Shown one piece after another: positions 27,000-39,560 of a stretch of DNA of 64,000 bases (within the stretch, counting starts at the first letter, position 1; each line of letters starts with the position of its first letter). The position numbers were made by a program, and so were the translations under genes. The notes under the pieces were generated by a model. It did no database searches and was not told the DNA's origin. It saw only the letters and a program-made list of their open reading frames with translations. Origin of the DNA: Palsa-459 sp963841965 (GTDB lineage: Bacteria > Actinomycetota > Acidimicrobiia > Acidimicrobiales > RAAP-2); NCBI GenBank assembly GCA_963841965.1, contig CAWJES010000004.1, positions 248,001 to 312,000 of the forward strand. Reading direction: 5' to 3'.

Positions 27000-28355
27000 T
27001 CAGGCTCCGGACATCGAGATGTCGCCCACTGCCAGTGTCTGGCCGGCAGCGAGTCCCGGCAGCCACTCCACATTCGATCCGATCGCGATGACGTCCTGGA
27101 GGAGTCGCTGGAGTGTCGATGCGATCGTCATCTCGCGCAGTGGCTGGTCGAACACGCCCGAGGAGATCCGCATTCCCTCGGCGCCCACGGAGAAGTCCCC
27201 CGAGATGGGGTTGACCCCGGAATGCACGCCGGAGATCGACTGGACGTAGATGCCGTCACCGACAAGCGCGAGGATCTCATCCTCGTCACGGGTCCCCGGC
27301 TCGAGGAGCAGGGCGCGGCATCCGGCGGTGGGCGTGCCCGAGTACCCGCCGCGGATCGCCGACCCCGTGGACGACGCGCCGGCTCGCTTGGCGGAAATGG
27401 CGTCGAAGACGAAACCCTGCAGCACGCCGCGGTCGATCAGGACGTTCCTCCTGCACGCAAGTCCCTCGCCGTCGACCTGGCTTGCCGAGAAGTGCCGGGG
27501 GTCGGTCGGGTCGTCGACCAGGGTGAAGTCCGGCGCGGCCACGGTCTCGCCGAGTCGGTCCGCGAAGAAGCTCCTGCCCTTGGTGAGCGACTCTCCCGAC
27601 AGGGCCGAAGACACGACGGAGAGCAGGGTCGCCGTGACGCGCGGGTCGAAGACCACCGCGCATCGTCCGGATGCGGGCTTGACGGCTCCGAGCATCCGCG
27701 TCGCGCGAAGGACGGCCTCAGAGGCTGCCTCGGCGACGTCGAGGTCCTCTGATGCACGCGCGACACGGCTCGCATGGCCTGTCTGGGTCTGGTCCGACTC
27801 CTCGGCAATGGCGGAGATCGCGATCCACGCGATGCTGCGCCGGGCGGACGACTCAATGCCGGTCGTCGACGCGATCGCGGACTCCACGATGGCGTCGCCG
27901 TAGCCGGCCTGGTCCACCTGCCGGATCCGCGCGTCAGCGTCCCTGGTCGCGCGCTCGAGCTCGACGGCGAGCTCGATCTTTCGCGAGGTCGGAGTCGAGC
28001 TGAGACGCTGGTCCTCGAGGTCGAGGACGGTGACGCCGACCCCGTCGGGTGTTGCCAGCACGACCGACTCGTCGGGCGTGGCGAACCTGGCGTTGTCCCG
28101 GGCATCGGCGAGGACCGCGTCGATGACCGCAGCGGAGAGCGAGCCGGCAGAGGCGAACCCGACGCGGGCGCCGTCGGGGCCGTCGACGAGCACCCGGACG
28201 CCGACACCGGCGGAGGTTGCTGACGTGAGCGACTCGACCTCTCCTTCGTAGGAGAGCACCTCGGTCTCGGTGCCCGAGGACACGTAGGCCTCGATCGACT
28301 CACCGTGTCCGGCCCGTGCAACGATCGATCGGGCAACCTGCAGGAGGTCGCTCAT
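27000..28355 (-). CDS. pmbA: PmbA/TldE-family metalloprotease subunit
   Basis: 451 residues from the ATG at 28355. PmbA-type N-terminal half (VLSYEGEVESLTSATSAGVGVRVLV) and C-terminal barrel with VKPASGRCAVVFDPRVTATLL, SGVHSGVNPISGDFSVGAEG. As in all PmbA/TldE subunits there is no HExxxH zinc site; the partner TldD supplies it. The TldD/TldE heterodimer degrades unfolded peptides and matures peptide products such as microcins. The ATG overlaps the tldD stop in ATGA. Confidence 0.92.
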   Translation of the reverse strand: MSDLLQVARSIVARAGHGESIEAYVSSGTETEVLSYEGEVESLTSATSAGVGVRVLVDGPDGARVGFASAGSLSAAVIDAVLADARDNARFATPDESVVLATPDGVGVTVLDLEDQRLSSTPTSRKIELAVELERATRDADARIRQVDQAGYGDAIVESAIASTTGIESSARRSIAWIAISAIAEESDQTQTGHASRVARASEDLDVAEAASEAVLRATRMLGAVKPASGRCAVVFDPRVTATLLSVVSSALSGESLTKGRSFFADRLGETVAAPDFTLVDDPTDPRHFSASQVDGEGLACRRNVLIDRGVLQGFVFDAISAKRAGASSTGSAIRGGYSGTPTAGCRALLLEPGTRDEDEILALVGDGIYVQSISGVHSGVNPISGDFSVGAEGMRISSGVFDQPLREMTIASTLQRLLQDVIAIGSNVEWLPGLAAGQTLAVGDISMSGA

Positions 28356-29752
28356 GCCGCCGTGCCGCCGATGGTCATGCCGGACACGCGCATCGTGGCC
28401 TGCCCGCAGCCGACCGGGACCGATTGGCCGTCCTTGCCGCACGTTCCCGGCGTCATCGCGAAATCGGTCGCGATCGCGTCCACGCGCGAGAGGATCTCCG
28501 GCCCGTTGCCGATCAGCTGGCAGTCACGGAGCGGTGCGGTGATCCTGCCATCCTCGATCAGGTAGGCCTCGGACGTCCCGAACGTGAAGTCGCCCGTCGC
28601 CGTGTTGACCTGGCCGCCGCTCAGCTGGGCGACGTAGATGCCGTAGGGCGTCTGCGCCACGATCTCGTCGGGGTCCTCGGTGCCCGCGAGCAGGAACGTG
28701 TTCGTCATGCGGACGAGCGGGAGGTCCCGGTACGACTCGCGCCGACCGTTCCCCGAGGACCGACGCCCCTCCTTCTCTGACTGCAGCCAGTCCCACATGT
28801 AGTCGGTGAGGATGCCGTTCTCGATGAGGACGTTGCGTCGCGCCGGGCGACCCTCGTCGTCGATCGCCATCGCGCCCCATTCGAGGTCCACGGTCCCGTC
28901 GTCCACGAGCGTCACGAGCGGGCTCGCGACGAGTTCGCCCACGCGGCCGGCGTAGATCGAGGCCTGCTTCAGGATCGCGTCGGCCTCGAGGCCGTGGCCG
29001 CAGGCCTCGTGGAAGAGGATCCCGCCCGATCCCCCCTTCAGCACCACGGGAAGCTGGCCCGTCGGTGCGGGGCGTGCGTCGAGCTTCACGATCGCCCGCC
29101 GCGCAGCGCGCTGGGCGGCGACGGCGACGTCGTGGCGCTCGAACACCTCGAAGCCAGACGTCGCGGCGATCGGCTCGTAGCCGGTCTGCATCCCCGTGTC
29201 CCCGTTCGCGATGCAGATGACGTTGAGCCTCGTGCGCGCGACGTCGTCGTCCGCGTAGGTGCCCTCGGAGTTCGCGACGACGAACCGCCTGCGCGAGTCG
29301 CCGACGCCGACCTGCACCTGGGAGATCGCAGCGCCCTCGGAGCGCGCCGCATCGTCAGCCTGTTCGAGCAGCGCGACGCGGCGCTCCTTTGCCACGGTGG
29401 AGGGGTCGATGCGCGCGCGCAGCGGGTGGGAGTCAGCCGTGCCCAGCGCTGCGGCCGAGCTGCGCTGCGAGGCGCCCCGGGCGATCGCGCCGGCCGTCCT
29501 GGCCGCCTCCAGCAGGCCGTGCTCGGACAGGTCCGACGTGTGGGCGAATCCAGTCGTTTCGCCGATCACCACCCGGATGCCAGCGCCTCGCTCTCGGCTG
29601 CTCGCCATCTCCTCGACGCGCCGCTGGTCCATCATCGCGGTCGTCGACGTCTTGTCCTCGCAGAAGACCTCGGCGAAGGTGCCGCCGCCGGCGAGGGCCT
29701 CGGAAAGGACCCGCTCGATCGTCTCTCGTTCCACCAGATCCGTGGGAGCCAT
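28352..29752 (-). CDS. tldD: TldD metalloprotease
   Basis: 466 residues from the ATG at 29752. GGSGGILFHEACGHGLEADAI carries the HExxxH zinc motif, followed by NTFLLAGTEDPDEIVAQTPYGIYVAQLSGGQVNTATGDFTFG. Catalytic partner of PmbA encoded directly downstream. The frame extends further upstream but that part is unlike the family. Divergent from dxs. Confidence 0.93.
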   Translation of the reverse strand: MAPTDLVERETIERVLSEALAGGGTFAEVFCEDKTSTTAMMDQRRVEEMASSRERGAGIRVVIGETTGFAHTSDLSEHGLLEAARTAGAIARGASQRSSAAALGTADSHPLRARIDPSTVAKERRVALLEQADDAARSEGAAISQVQVGVGDSRRRFVVANSEGTYADDDVARTRLNVICIANGDTGMQTGYEPIAATSGFEVFERHDVAVAAQRAARRAIVKLDARPAPTGQLPVVLKGGSGGILFHEACGHGLEADAILKQASIYAGRVGELVASPLVTLVDDGTVDLEWGAMAIDDEGRPARRNVLIENGILTDYMWDWLQSEKEGRRSSGNGRRESYRDLPLVRMTNTFLLAGTEDPDEIVAQTPYGIYVAQLSGGQVNTATGDFTFGTSEAYLIEDGRITAPLRDCQLIGNGPEILSRVDAIATDFAMTPGTCGKDGQSVPVGCGQATMRVSGMTIGGTAA

Positions 29753-29920
29753 GGCGGCATCGTAGCGACGGCGCATTCGAGAGCGACGAAGCATGCGCAC
29801 GCACGGCCGGGTCGCTCCCGATTCGGGCTCGCAGCGCGGGCACAGGAACGACCTCGCCTGAACCCGATTCAGCCGCTCTTCCCGTGCAGGGGCGGAGTGC
29901 CCCGATAGGCTGGCGCTCCG

Positions 29921-31871
29921 ATGTTGCTCCCCTCGATCGAGACGCCTGCGGACCTGCGGACGCTCTCGATCGAGCAACTCGAAGAGCTCGCCACGGAGAT
30001 CCGTGCGTTCATCGTGGACGCGGTGCTCAAGACCGGCGGGCACCTCGGCTCGAACCTCGGCGTGGTCGAGCTGACGCTGGCCCTGCATCGGGTGTTCGAG
30101 TCCCCGAGCGACGTCCTGCTCTTCGACACCGGGCATCAGGCCTACGTGCACAAGCTCCTCACGGGCCGCCGCTACGGCTTCAAGGACCTTCGCCAGCGGG
30201 GGGGCCTCTCGGGCTACCCGAGCCGCGCGGAGAGCGAGCACGACTGGATCGAGAGTTCCCACGCGTCCACGGCCCTCTCGTACGCGCACGGCATCGCGAC
30301 GGCGTTCCAGCTTCGGGGCGAACTCCAGGGCCACGGCGGCAATCGACGCGTCATCGCCGTGATCGGCGACGGCTCGCTCACCGGGGGCATGGCGTATGAG
30401 GCGCTGAACAACCTCGGGTCATTCGGGGCGCAGGTGCGTCATCGTGCTCAATGACAACGGACGCAGCTACGCGCCCACCGTGTCGAAGCTGAGCGAATCG
30501 CTGACCAGCCTCAGGACGCACCCGACGTACGTGCAGGCGCGCGAGCGGCTCCGCAGGGTGTTGCGGGACATACCGGGGGTCGGCGAGTTCGCCTACACGG
30601 GCGTCCACGGCGTGACATCGGTGCTGCGGGAGATCGTCACGCCGCACACGTTCTTCGAGGCGCTCGGCGTCCGCTACGTCGGTCCCATCGACGGACATGA
30701 CATTGCGGTCCTCGAGCAGACCCTGCGCCACGCCGCCGAGTGGGACGGGCCCATCGTCGTCCATGTACTGACCGAGAAAGGTCGCGGCTACGCGCCGGCG
30801 GAGCAGGACGAGATCCAGCGACTCCACGACTACAAGGTCCAACCGGTCACCGATGAGGATCAGGAGGTGGCCCCGGAGAGCTACACCGATGCCTTCTCCA
30901 AAGCCCTGGTCGATGCCGGAGAGCGTGACGGGCGGGTCGTCGCCTTGACGGCCGCGATGCCCGGTCCGACGGGCCTGCTCCCCTTCCAGGCTCGCTTTCC
31001 GGGCAGGTGCTTCGACGTGGGCATCGCCGAGCAGCACGAGATGACGGCGGCCGCGGGCATGGCGATGGGGGGACTGCGGCCCGTCGTGGCGGTCTACTCG
31101 ACCTTCTTCACGCGGGCGTTCGATCAGGCGAACCTGGACGTCGGCCTGCACCGCCTCCCCGTCGTCACCGTGCTCGATCGCGCGGGGATCACCGGCGATG
31201 ACGGCCCGAGCCATCACGGCGTGCTCGACATGGCACTGTGCCTCTCCATCCCGAACATGACGGTGTTCGCACCGTCGAGCGCCCACGAGGTCGGCGTCAT
31301 GCTTGAGACGGCCCTCAGCCTCCCGGGCCCGTCGTCGATCCGGTTCGCGAAGACCCCTCCCCCCGCGCGGTGCACCGGCGCCGGCGCGGGCCTGCATGCC
31401 AGGCTCATGCGGCAGGGCAGCGGCCCCCTGTGCATCCTGGCCGTCGGCAAGCTCGTGGGCGCCGCGCTCGAAGCCGCCGACCTCCTCAGCGAGCAGGGCA
31501 TCAGCGCGACGGTCTACGACGTGCGCGTGGTCTCCCCCCCGGATCCCGAGATGATCGCCGACGCGCTCGGCCTCAGCACCGTGGTGACCGTGGAGGACGG
31601 GGTCCGCCACGGCGGGGCCGGCGAGTTCCTCGTCGACGCGATCTGCCAGGAGGGGCGCGACACCGGCAGGTCCCTGCCGACCTTCCGCGTCCTGGGGATC
31701 CCGCGCGCGTACATCGCGCAGGGCAAGCCGAACCTCCTGCTTTCGGAGTTGGGTCTCGACGGTGCGGGCATCGCGGACTCGGTGCACAGGACGCTGGAGG
31801 GCGCGCCCGAGGCCGACCTCGTCATTCCCTTCGCGCCGCACCACAGCGGGGTCATCCCACCGCTGCGCTGA
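29921..31871 (+). CDS. dxs: 1-deoxy-D-xylulose-5-phosphate synthase (frameshifted)
   Basis: ThDP enzyme joining pyruvate and glyceraldehyde 3-phosphate, first step of the MEP isoprenoid pathway, about 650 residues. Part 1 has KTGGHLGSNLGVVELTLALH, LLFDTGHQAYVHKLLTGR and the ThDP motif VIGDGSLTGGMAYEALNN. The frame breaks near 30433 and resumes at VLNDNGRSYAPTVSKLS, exactly the next conserved segment. The second part has YVGPIDGHD, DVGIAEQHEMTAAAGMAMGGLRPVVAVYSTF and the transketolase C-terminal domain. One missing or extra base near GTGCGTCATC explains the break; an essential enzyme is unlikely to be inactive. Confidence 0.92.
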
Positions 31872-31873
31872 AC

Positions 31874-32621
31874 CTAGGGCTGGTTGTTGACCCCGTTCGC
31901 GATGACGAACGCGTCGACCTCGCGATAGGCGTCCAGGGACTCCCCCGCATCGCCCCAGAATCCCTCGATGACGTCGTAGGCGACGGCACCGGCCTGGACG
32001 TAGTGATTGTTGACGTCGGTGATCTCGAGCTCCCCGCGACCCGAAGGCACCAGGGTCGTGACGATCTCGTAGACAGAGGGGTCGTAGCAGTACACCCCGG
32101 TGACGGCGAACCTGCTCGGCGGCACCGCCGGCTTCTCGACGATCGACACGATGTGGCCCTCGTCGTCCAGGACGGGCACGCCGAGGTGCCGCAGGTGCTC
32201 GTCGTCGTCGACCTCGCTCAGGAGGAGCCGAGCGCCGACGGGGTTCAACTCGAACCCCTCGATGATCCCCCGCAGCGATCGCTCGATGAGGTTGTCGGCG
32301 AGCATCATCACGATCGGCTCCCCGCCGGCGAACGCCTCGGTGATGCCAAGCGCCTCGGCGATCCCGCCGGGGCGGTCCTGGACCGCGAACTCGAGCCGGG
32401 TGACGCCGAGGGCGTCGCCCTGGCCGAGGAGCTCACGGAAGGCGTCGAGGTGCTCCGGGCCCGTCACGACGACGAGCTCGGTGACGCCGCGCGAGTACCA
32501 ACGCCTCGATCGCCCACTCGACCATGGGTCGGCCCGCGATCGGCAGGAGGTGCTTGTTCGTGTTCTCGGTCAGCGGGTGGAGCCGCGAGCCGGTGCCACC
32601 GGCGAGGAGGACGCCCTTCAC
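31874..32621 (-). CDS. rfbA: Glucose-1-phosphate thymidylyltransferase, short form (frameshifted)
   Basis: About 248 residues. MKGVLLAGGTGSRLHPLTENTNKHLLPIAGRPMVEWAIEAL is the nucleotidyltransferase signature with the GGxGxR loop. Near 32490 the frame shifts; the next part begins VVVTGPEHLDAFRELLGQGD and contains QDRPGGIAEALGI, MMLADNLIE (metal Asp), VEKPAVPPSRFAVTGVYCYD and GELEITDVNNHY. Probably makes dTDP-glucose for the RfbB/RfbD steps encoded near 44 kb. The shorter length leaves another NDP-sugar possible. Confidence 0.8.
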
Positions 32622-32759
32622 GGCGGGTCAGCCTACAGACCCCAGCGTGATCCGCAGGGATGGGCGCGCATGCGCCCGCGCCCGGCCCGCCCGCGGCTGT
32701 AACGCGCCGGTCGACAGACGGGACTGCACTCGGTACCGTGAGAGTGACCAGGAGGAACG

Positions 32760-33167
32760 GTGGCGTACGAGATCGAGATGACCGATGACCAGTGGCGCGA
32801 CAAGTTGGGACCCGAGCGATTCCGGATCCTTCGGCAGGCCGCGACGGAACCCGCGTTCTCAGGCTCGCTGCTCCACGTCGACGAGCACGGCGCCTTCTCG
32901 TGCGGCGGCTGCGGCCAAGTCCTCTTCACCTCGGACCGCAAGTTCGAGTCGGGATGCGGGTGGCCCAGCTTCGACCAGGCCATCGAGGGCACCGTCATCG
33001 AGCGGCGCGACCTCAGCCACGGCATGCGCCGCACCGAGATCCTGTGCTCGCGGTGCGGCGGCCACCTCGGCCACGTCTTCGAGGACGGACCGACCCCGAC
33101 GAGGCTGCGCTACTGCGTGAACTCCCTTTCGATCGACTTCGACGCGGACCTCGGCGCGAAGCCCTAG
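32760..33167 (+). CDS. msrB: Peptide-methionine (R)-S-oxide reductase
   Basis: 135 residues. Two zinc-binding CxxC pairs (Cys48/51 and Cys96/99), GCGWPSF, GGHLGHVFEDGP and the catalytic Cys119 in RYCVNSLSI. Repairs oxidised methionine in proteins with thioredoxin. GTG start at 32760 with GGAGGA four bases upstream. The TAG stop overlaps that of the opposite carbonic anhydrase gene in a shared CTAG. Confidence 0.95.
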   Translation: MAYEIEMTDDQWRDKLGPERFRILRQAATEPAFSGSLLHVDEHGAFSCGGCGQVLFTSDRKFESGCGWPSFDQAIEGTVIERRDLSHGMRRTEILCSRCGGHLGHVFEDGPTPTRLRYCVNSLSIDFDADLGAKP

Positions 33168-33658
33168 GCCCTGATCACCCGATCGATCAGCCCCGTCTCG
33201 ACGTCGTAGCGCCAGCCCTCGACGCGCGTCCCGACGGGTAGCAGGGGGCAGGCCCGGACGGACTCCACGTCGAGCCGGAGGGACTCGTCCGGATCGAGGA
33301 TCGCGAGGAACTCCCAGCCGTCCGCCGACGCAGCCGCCGCCTCCTCGACGCCTGCGGCGACCTCCGCCTCCGTGCGACCCATGAGCGCGCAGCCCGTGTG
33401 CTGCATGACCGCGACCTCGCGCACCCCGAGGCTCGCGACCGCCAGCACGAGGCTGCGGAGCACGTCGACGGTGACCCGTCCGCCGGCGTTGCGGAGGATC
33501 TTCGCGTCGCCCGGGACGAGCCCGAGCATCGTCAGCGGCTCGATCCTGCTGTCCATGCAGGTGACGAGCGCGAAGCCCCGTGCGGCACGCGGGGGGACGC
33601 CCTTGAGCTCGAACCCCGACGAGTAGCGACGGTTGGCATCGAGCAGTTCATCGAACAT
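33164..33658 (-). CDS. Beta-carbonic anhydrase
   Basis: 164 residues, short clade. Zinc ligands Cys34, His87 and Cys90 and the Asp36-Arg38 dyad are seen in LVTCMDSRIEP and VAVMQHTGCALM. Interconverts CO2 and bicarbonate; bicarbonate would feed the biotin carboxylase encoded at 46 kb. Sits where smpB usually follows ftsX in actinobacteria. Confidence 0.92.
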   Translation of the reverse strand: MFDELLDANRRYSSGFELKGVPPRAARGFALVTCMDSRIEPLTMLGLVPGDAKILRNAGGRVTVDVLRSLVLAVASLGVREVAVMQHTGCALMGRTEAEVAAGVEEAAAASADGWEFLAILDPDESLRLDVESVRACPLLPVGTRVEGWRYDVETGLIDRVIRA

Positions 33659-33720
33659 CGATCGGCATGCTACGGCTTCGGTCCCCGAGCCTGTCGCTGT
33701 GGGCGTCCGGTGCCCCGCGG

Positions 33721-34605
33721 TCAGACGTCGAGGAACCGTCGGATCGCGAAGGCGGACCCGATCGAACCGATCGCGGCCCCCAGCAGGACGACCACCGCGT
33801 CCGTCACGAACACCTGCCACCCGGTCAGCCGCATCTCGGTCAGCAGCGAACCCGGATTGGCCGAGTCGCTGAGATGGTTCACGGTCACGTGGATGCCGTA
33901 GACGACGCCGGACGCCAGAAGCGCGCCGATGACCCCCTGGATGAGGCCCTCCGCGATGAAGGGGAGCCGGATGAACCAGTTCGTGGCGCCGACGAGCTTC
34001 ATCACGGACACCTCTCTTCTTCGCGCGAAGATCGCCATGCGGATCGTGTTCAGGATCAGCACGGTGGCGGAGAGGAGCAGCACGGCTGCGATCACGAGGA
34101 AGGCGATCTGCATCCCCGTGACGGTCGTCTGCACCTCGTGGAGGTACTTGTCCGGGGCGATCACGGTGAGCACGCCGGCGGTGCCCTGGAACTGGCTCTG
34201 GACGATCTTGGCGTCGTCGGGGACGACGGGCTGGCAGCGGAACGACGTCGGCATCGTCGCCACCTTGAGGACGTCGAAGATCGAGGCCGCCTCGATCCGC
34301 CGCGCCTCGTTGTAGTCGTCGAGCTGGTTGAAGTAGACGCAGTTGGTGACGTACTGCGACTCGCCCAGCTGGACCTTGACGGCGTTGATCTCGCTCGGCG
34401 ACGCGTTGTAGAGCATCCAGACCTGGACCTGAGCGCCCTTCTCCCACGAGACCGAGGCCTGCGCGGCGCCCTGCCGGAGGAACAGCGCCGCGCCGACCAG
34501 CGACAGCGACACCGCCACCGTCAGCACGGCCGCCATCGTCATCAGCCGGTTGCGCCACAGGTTGACGGCGGTCTCCTTGAAGGCGTACCGGAAGAAGTTG
34601 GTCAT
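33721..34605 (-). CDS. ftsX: Cell division protein FtsX
   Basis: 294 residues, four membrane segments (about 20-42, 172-195, 225-245, 265-285) with a large extracellular loop between the first two, the FtsX layout. FtsX with FtsE forms an ABC-like complex that activates peptidoglycan hydrolases at the septum. REVSVMKLVGATNWFIRLPFIAEG is the conserved cytoplasmic segment before TM3. Start overlaps the last base of ftsE (34605). Confidence 0.94.
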   Translation of the reverse strand: MTNFFRYAFKETAVNLWRNRLMTMAAVLTVAVSLSLVGAALFLRQGAAQASVSWEKGAQVQVWMLYNASPSEINAVKVQLGESQYVTNCVYFNQLDDYNEARRIEAASIFDVLKVATMPTSFRCQPVVPDDAKIVQSQFQGTAGVLTVIAPDKYLHEVQTTVTGMQIAFLVIAAVLLLSATVLILNTIRMAIFARRREVSVMKLVGATNWFIRLPFIAEGLIQGVIGALLASGVVYGIHVTVNHLSDSANPGSLLTEMRLTGWQVFVTDAVVVLLGAAIGSIGSAFAIRRFLDV

Positions 34606-35309
34606 CAGCCGGCGGCCCCCTGGGCGTCCTCGATGCCGTAGACGCCGCGGACCTGGTCGCGGACGAGCAGACCCTCATCGAGCTCGATGACCCGCCGGCG
34701 CATCCGGTCCACGAGCACCTTGTCGTGCGTCGCGACGAGGACAGTGGTGCCGGTCCGGTTGATCCGGTCGAGGAGGGCCATGATGCCCTCGGAGTTCGTG
34801 GGGTCGAGGTTCCCCGTCGGCTCGTCGGCGAGCAGGATGAGCGGTCGGTTCACGAACGCCCGGGCGACGGCGACCCGCTGCTGCTCGCCTCCCGAGAGCT
34901 CGTTCGGCAGGTTCCGCTCCTTGTGCGTGAGCCCGACGAGCTCGAGGATCTGGGGCACCTGCTGGTTGATGACGGCCGACGGGCGACCGATCACCTCGAG
35001 GCCGAATGCCACGTTCTCGAACACGGTCTTGTTGGGGAGCAGCCGGAAATCCTGGAAGACGCAGCCGATGTTCCTTCGCAGGTAGGGAACACGCCACTTC
35101 GGGAGGTTGACGATGTCCCGGCCGGCCTCGAGGATCCGACCGGAGTCGGGGAGCTCCTCTCGGAGCAGGAGGCGCAGGAGCGTCGTCTTGCCCGAGCCCG
35201 ACGACCCGACGACGAAGACGAACTCGCCCTTCTCGATGTCGATCGACACGTCGCGGAGCGCGACGGTCCCGCCCTTATAGGTCTTGGTGACGTTCTGGAG
35301 TTCGATCAT
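34605..35309 (-). CDS. ftsE: Cell division ATP-binding protein FtsE
   Basis: 234 residues. Walker A GSSGSGKTT (35-43), Q-loop VFQDFRLLPNKTV, signature LSGGEQQRVAVARA, Walker B LILLADEPTGNLD and the H-loop ATHD are complete. ATPase of the FtsEX complex at the division site. Order prfB-ftsE-ftsX on one strand is the common actinobacterial arrangement. Confidence 0.95.
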   Translation of the reverse strand: MIELQNVTKTYKGGTVALRDVSIDIEKGEFVFVVGSSGSGKTTLLRLLLREELPDSGRILEAGRDIVNLPKWRVPYLRRNIGCVFQDFRLLPNKTVFENVAFGLEVIGRPSAVINQQVPQILELVGLTHKERNLPNELSGGEQQRVAVARAFVNRPLILLADEPTGNLDPTNSEGIMALLDRINRTGTTVLVATHDKVLVDRMRRRVIELDEGLLVRDQVRGVYGIEDAQGAAG

Positions 35310-35393
35310 GGGGGTGGTGCCAGAGGCCGCGACCGGTGTCGCTCACGCCTGAACGGCGAAACCAGCCTACCGGGGGCTCGGTCCGAACCTGTG

Positions 35394-36521
35394 TCAAGGA
35401 TTCGCGCGTCGGCGGTGCAGCTCGGCCTCGATGAACATGTCGATGTCCCCGTCCAGCACGAGATCCACGTTCCCGGTCTCCACGTTCGTCCGCAGGTCCT
35501 TAACAAGTTGATAAGGAGCCATCACGTAGGAGCGGATCTGGCTCCCCCACGCGTTGTCTGTGCGATCCCCGAGAGCTCGTCGATCTCGGCGCGCCGCTCC
35601 TCGCGCGCGCGCTCCGCGAGCTTCGCACCGAGGATCTGCATTGCGCGGTGCCGGTTCTGGTGCTGGCTCCGCTCGTTCTGGCAGCTGACCACGATGCCGG
35701 TCGGCAGGTGCGTGATCCGAACGGCCGAGTCGGTCTTGTTCACGTGCTGGCCGCCTGCTCCCGACGACCGGTACGTGTCGACGCGGAGCTCCTTCTCGTC
35801 GATCTCGACCTCGTCGGCCACGTCGTCGAGGAACGGGGTGACGTCGGTGCTCGCGAACGACGTCTGCCGGCGGTGCTGCGAGTCGAAGGGGCTCATCCGC
35901 ACGAGGCGATGCACGCCGCGCTCCGCAGCGAGCATCCCGTACGCGAAGCGGCCCTTCACGATGAAGGTGGCCGAGAGGATCCCAGCCTCCTGGCCCTCGG
36001 TCACCTCGTCGATCTCGACGTCGAAGCCGCGTCGCTCTGCCCACCGCGTGTACATGCGGAGCATCATCTCCGCCCAGTCCTGGGCGTCCGTGCCGCCGGC
36101 TCCGGCGTGGATCTCGCCGATCGCGTCGCGCTCGTCGTACTCGCCGCTGAACAGGCTCTGCATCTCGAGCGTCGACAGCTTTGCGGAGAGGCCGCCCAGT
36201 GCCACGTCGAGCTCCGCGGCGAGCGATGCCTCCGGCGCCCCAGCGCGCTGCGCCTCGTCGACCAGTTCGCAGAGCACCTCCGTGTCGCCGAGCTCGCGAT
36301 CGATCGCGTCGAAGCTGTTGACGTCGTCGCTCACGCGACCCAGCTCCGTCGTGATCCGGCGGGCCTCGTCCTGGTCATCCCAGAGGTCGGGGCGAGCCGC
36401 CTGCTCCTCGAGGACCGCCCGACGCGCCCGGAGCTCCCCGATCTTCAGATAGCTCTCGGCGTCGGAGAGCCGGGTGCGAAGGTCGGCGAGGACGTCTGCG
36501 GGAGAGGCGTCGTCGCCCCGT

Positions 36522-36535
<14 letters not shown>
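35394..36535 (-). CDS. prfB: Peptide chain release factor 2 (frameshifted near the C-terminus)
   Basis: About 380 residues. GEIHAGAGGTDAQDWAEMM, MSPFDSQHRRQTSFAS with the SPF tripeptide that reads UGA/UAA, and SSGAGGQHVNKTDSAVRITH with the GGQ peptidyl-hydrolysis loop. The frame breaks near 35563 after EIDELSG and resumes as DRTDNAWGSQIRSYVMAPY, ending at 35394. One missing G in a run (GGGG for GGGGG) explains it. It is not the programmed +1 frameshift of E. coli prfB, which is at codon 26. Start ATG lies inside the end of secA (14-base overlap). Confidence 0.93.
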
Positions 36536-39239
<2,704 letters not shown>

Positions 39240-39560
39240 GGGGGACCAATCCTACCGGGACGATGGCGGTGTTCAGTGGGCTGCGCGCGGCTGACCTGGT
39301 CTTTGCCCCCACACTCGCCTGCAGCAGGGCTCGCGGGCGGCGCCCCGGACTCCGGCGCGCGTGCCGCCCGCTTCCTCCCGTCGCTGCGAACCGGGGAATC
39401 TCCCCGACCGCAGGCAGGACTTACTTCTAAGCCGCACCATGCTCAGCGACCACAAGTCGCCTTACGTGGGTCGTTTCGCCTGCGACTGGCCTCGACTTTC
39501 AACCACAGACCCGCGCGCAGCCCGCTGAGGATCCTAGGCGCCCCGACGTGCACGGCCCTC
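39240..39560 (-). other. Gene-free, hairpin-rich stretch upstream of secA
   Basis: 320 bases between the end of a glycosyltransferase gene and the secA start, both on the minus strand. No protein-coding similarity was seen. It contains a long GC-rich hairpin at 39334-39370 (8-bp outer stem with an imperfect inner stem) and a smaller one at 39392-39406 (6-bp arms, loop ATC). Possibly the secA leader plus a terminator for the upstream operon. I could not match it to tmRNA, RNase P RNA, SRP RNA or a tRNA. Confidence 0.4.

Noticed and set aside
35540..35590. Programmed frameshift in prfB
   Set aside because: The known programmed shift is near codon 26 at an in-frame UGA. This break is near the C-terminus in a G run and looks like a one-base loss.
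39240..39560. tmRNA, RNase P RNA or tRNA between the glycosyltransferase and secA
   Set aside because: No tag-peptide frame, no conserved RNase P blocks and no cloverleaf with a matching acceptor stem could be found.
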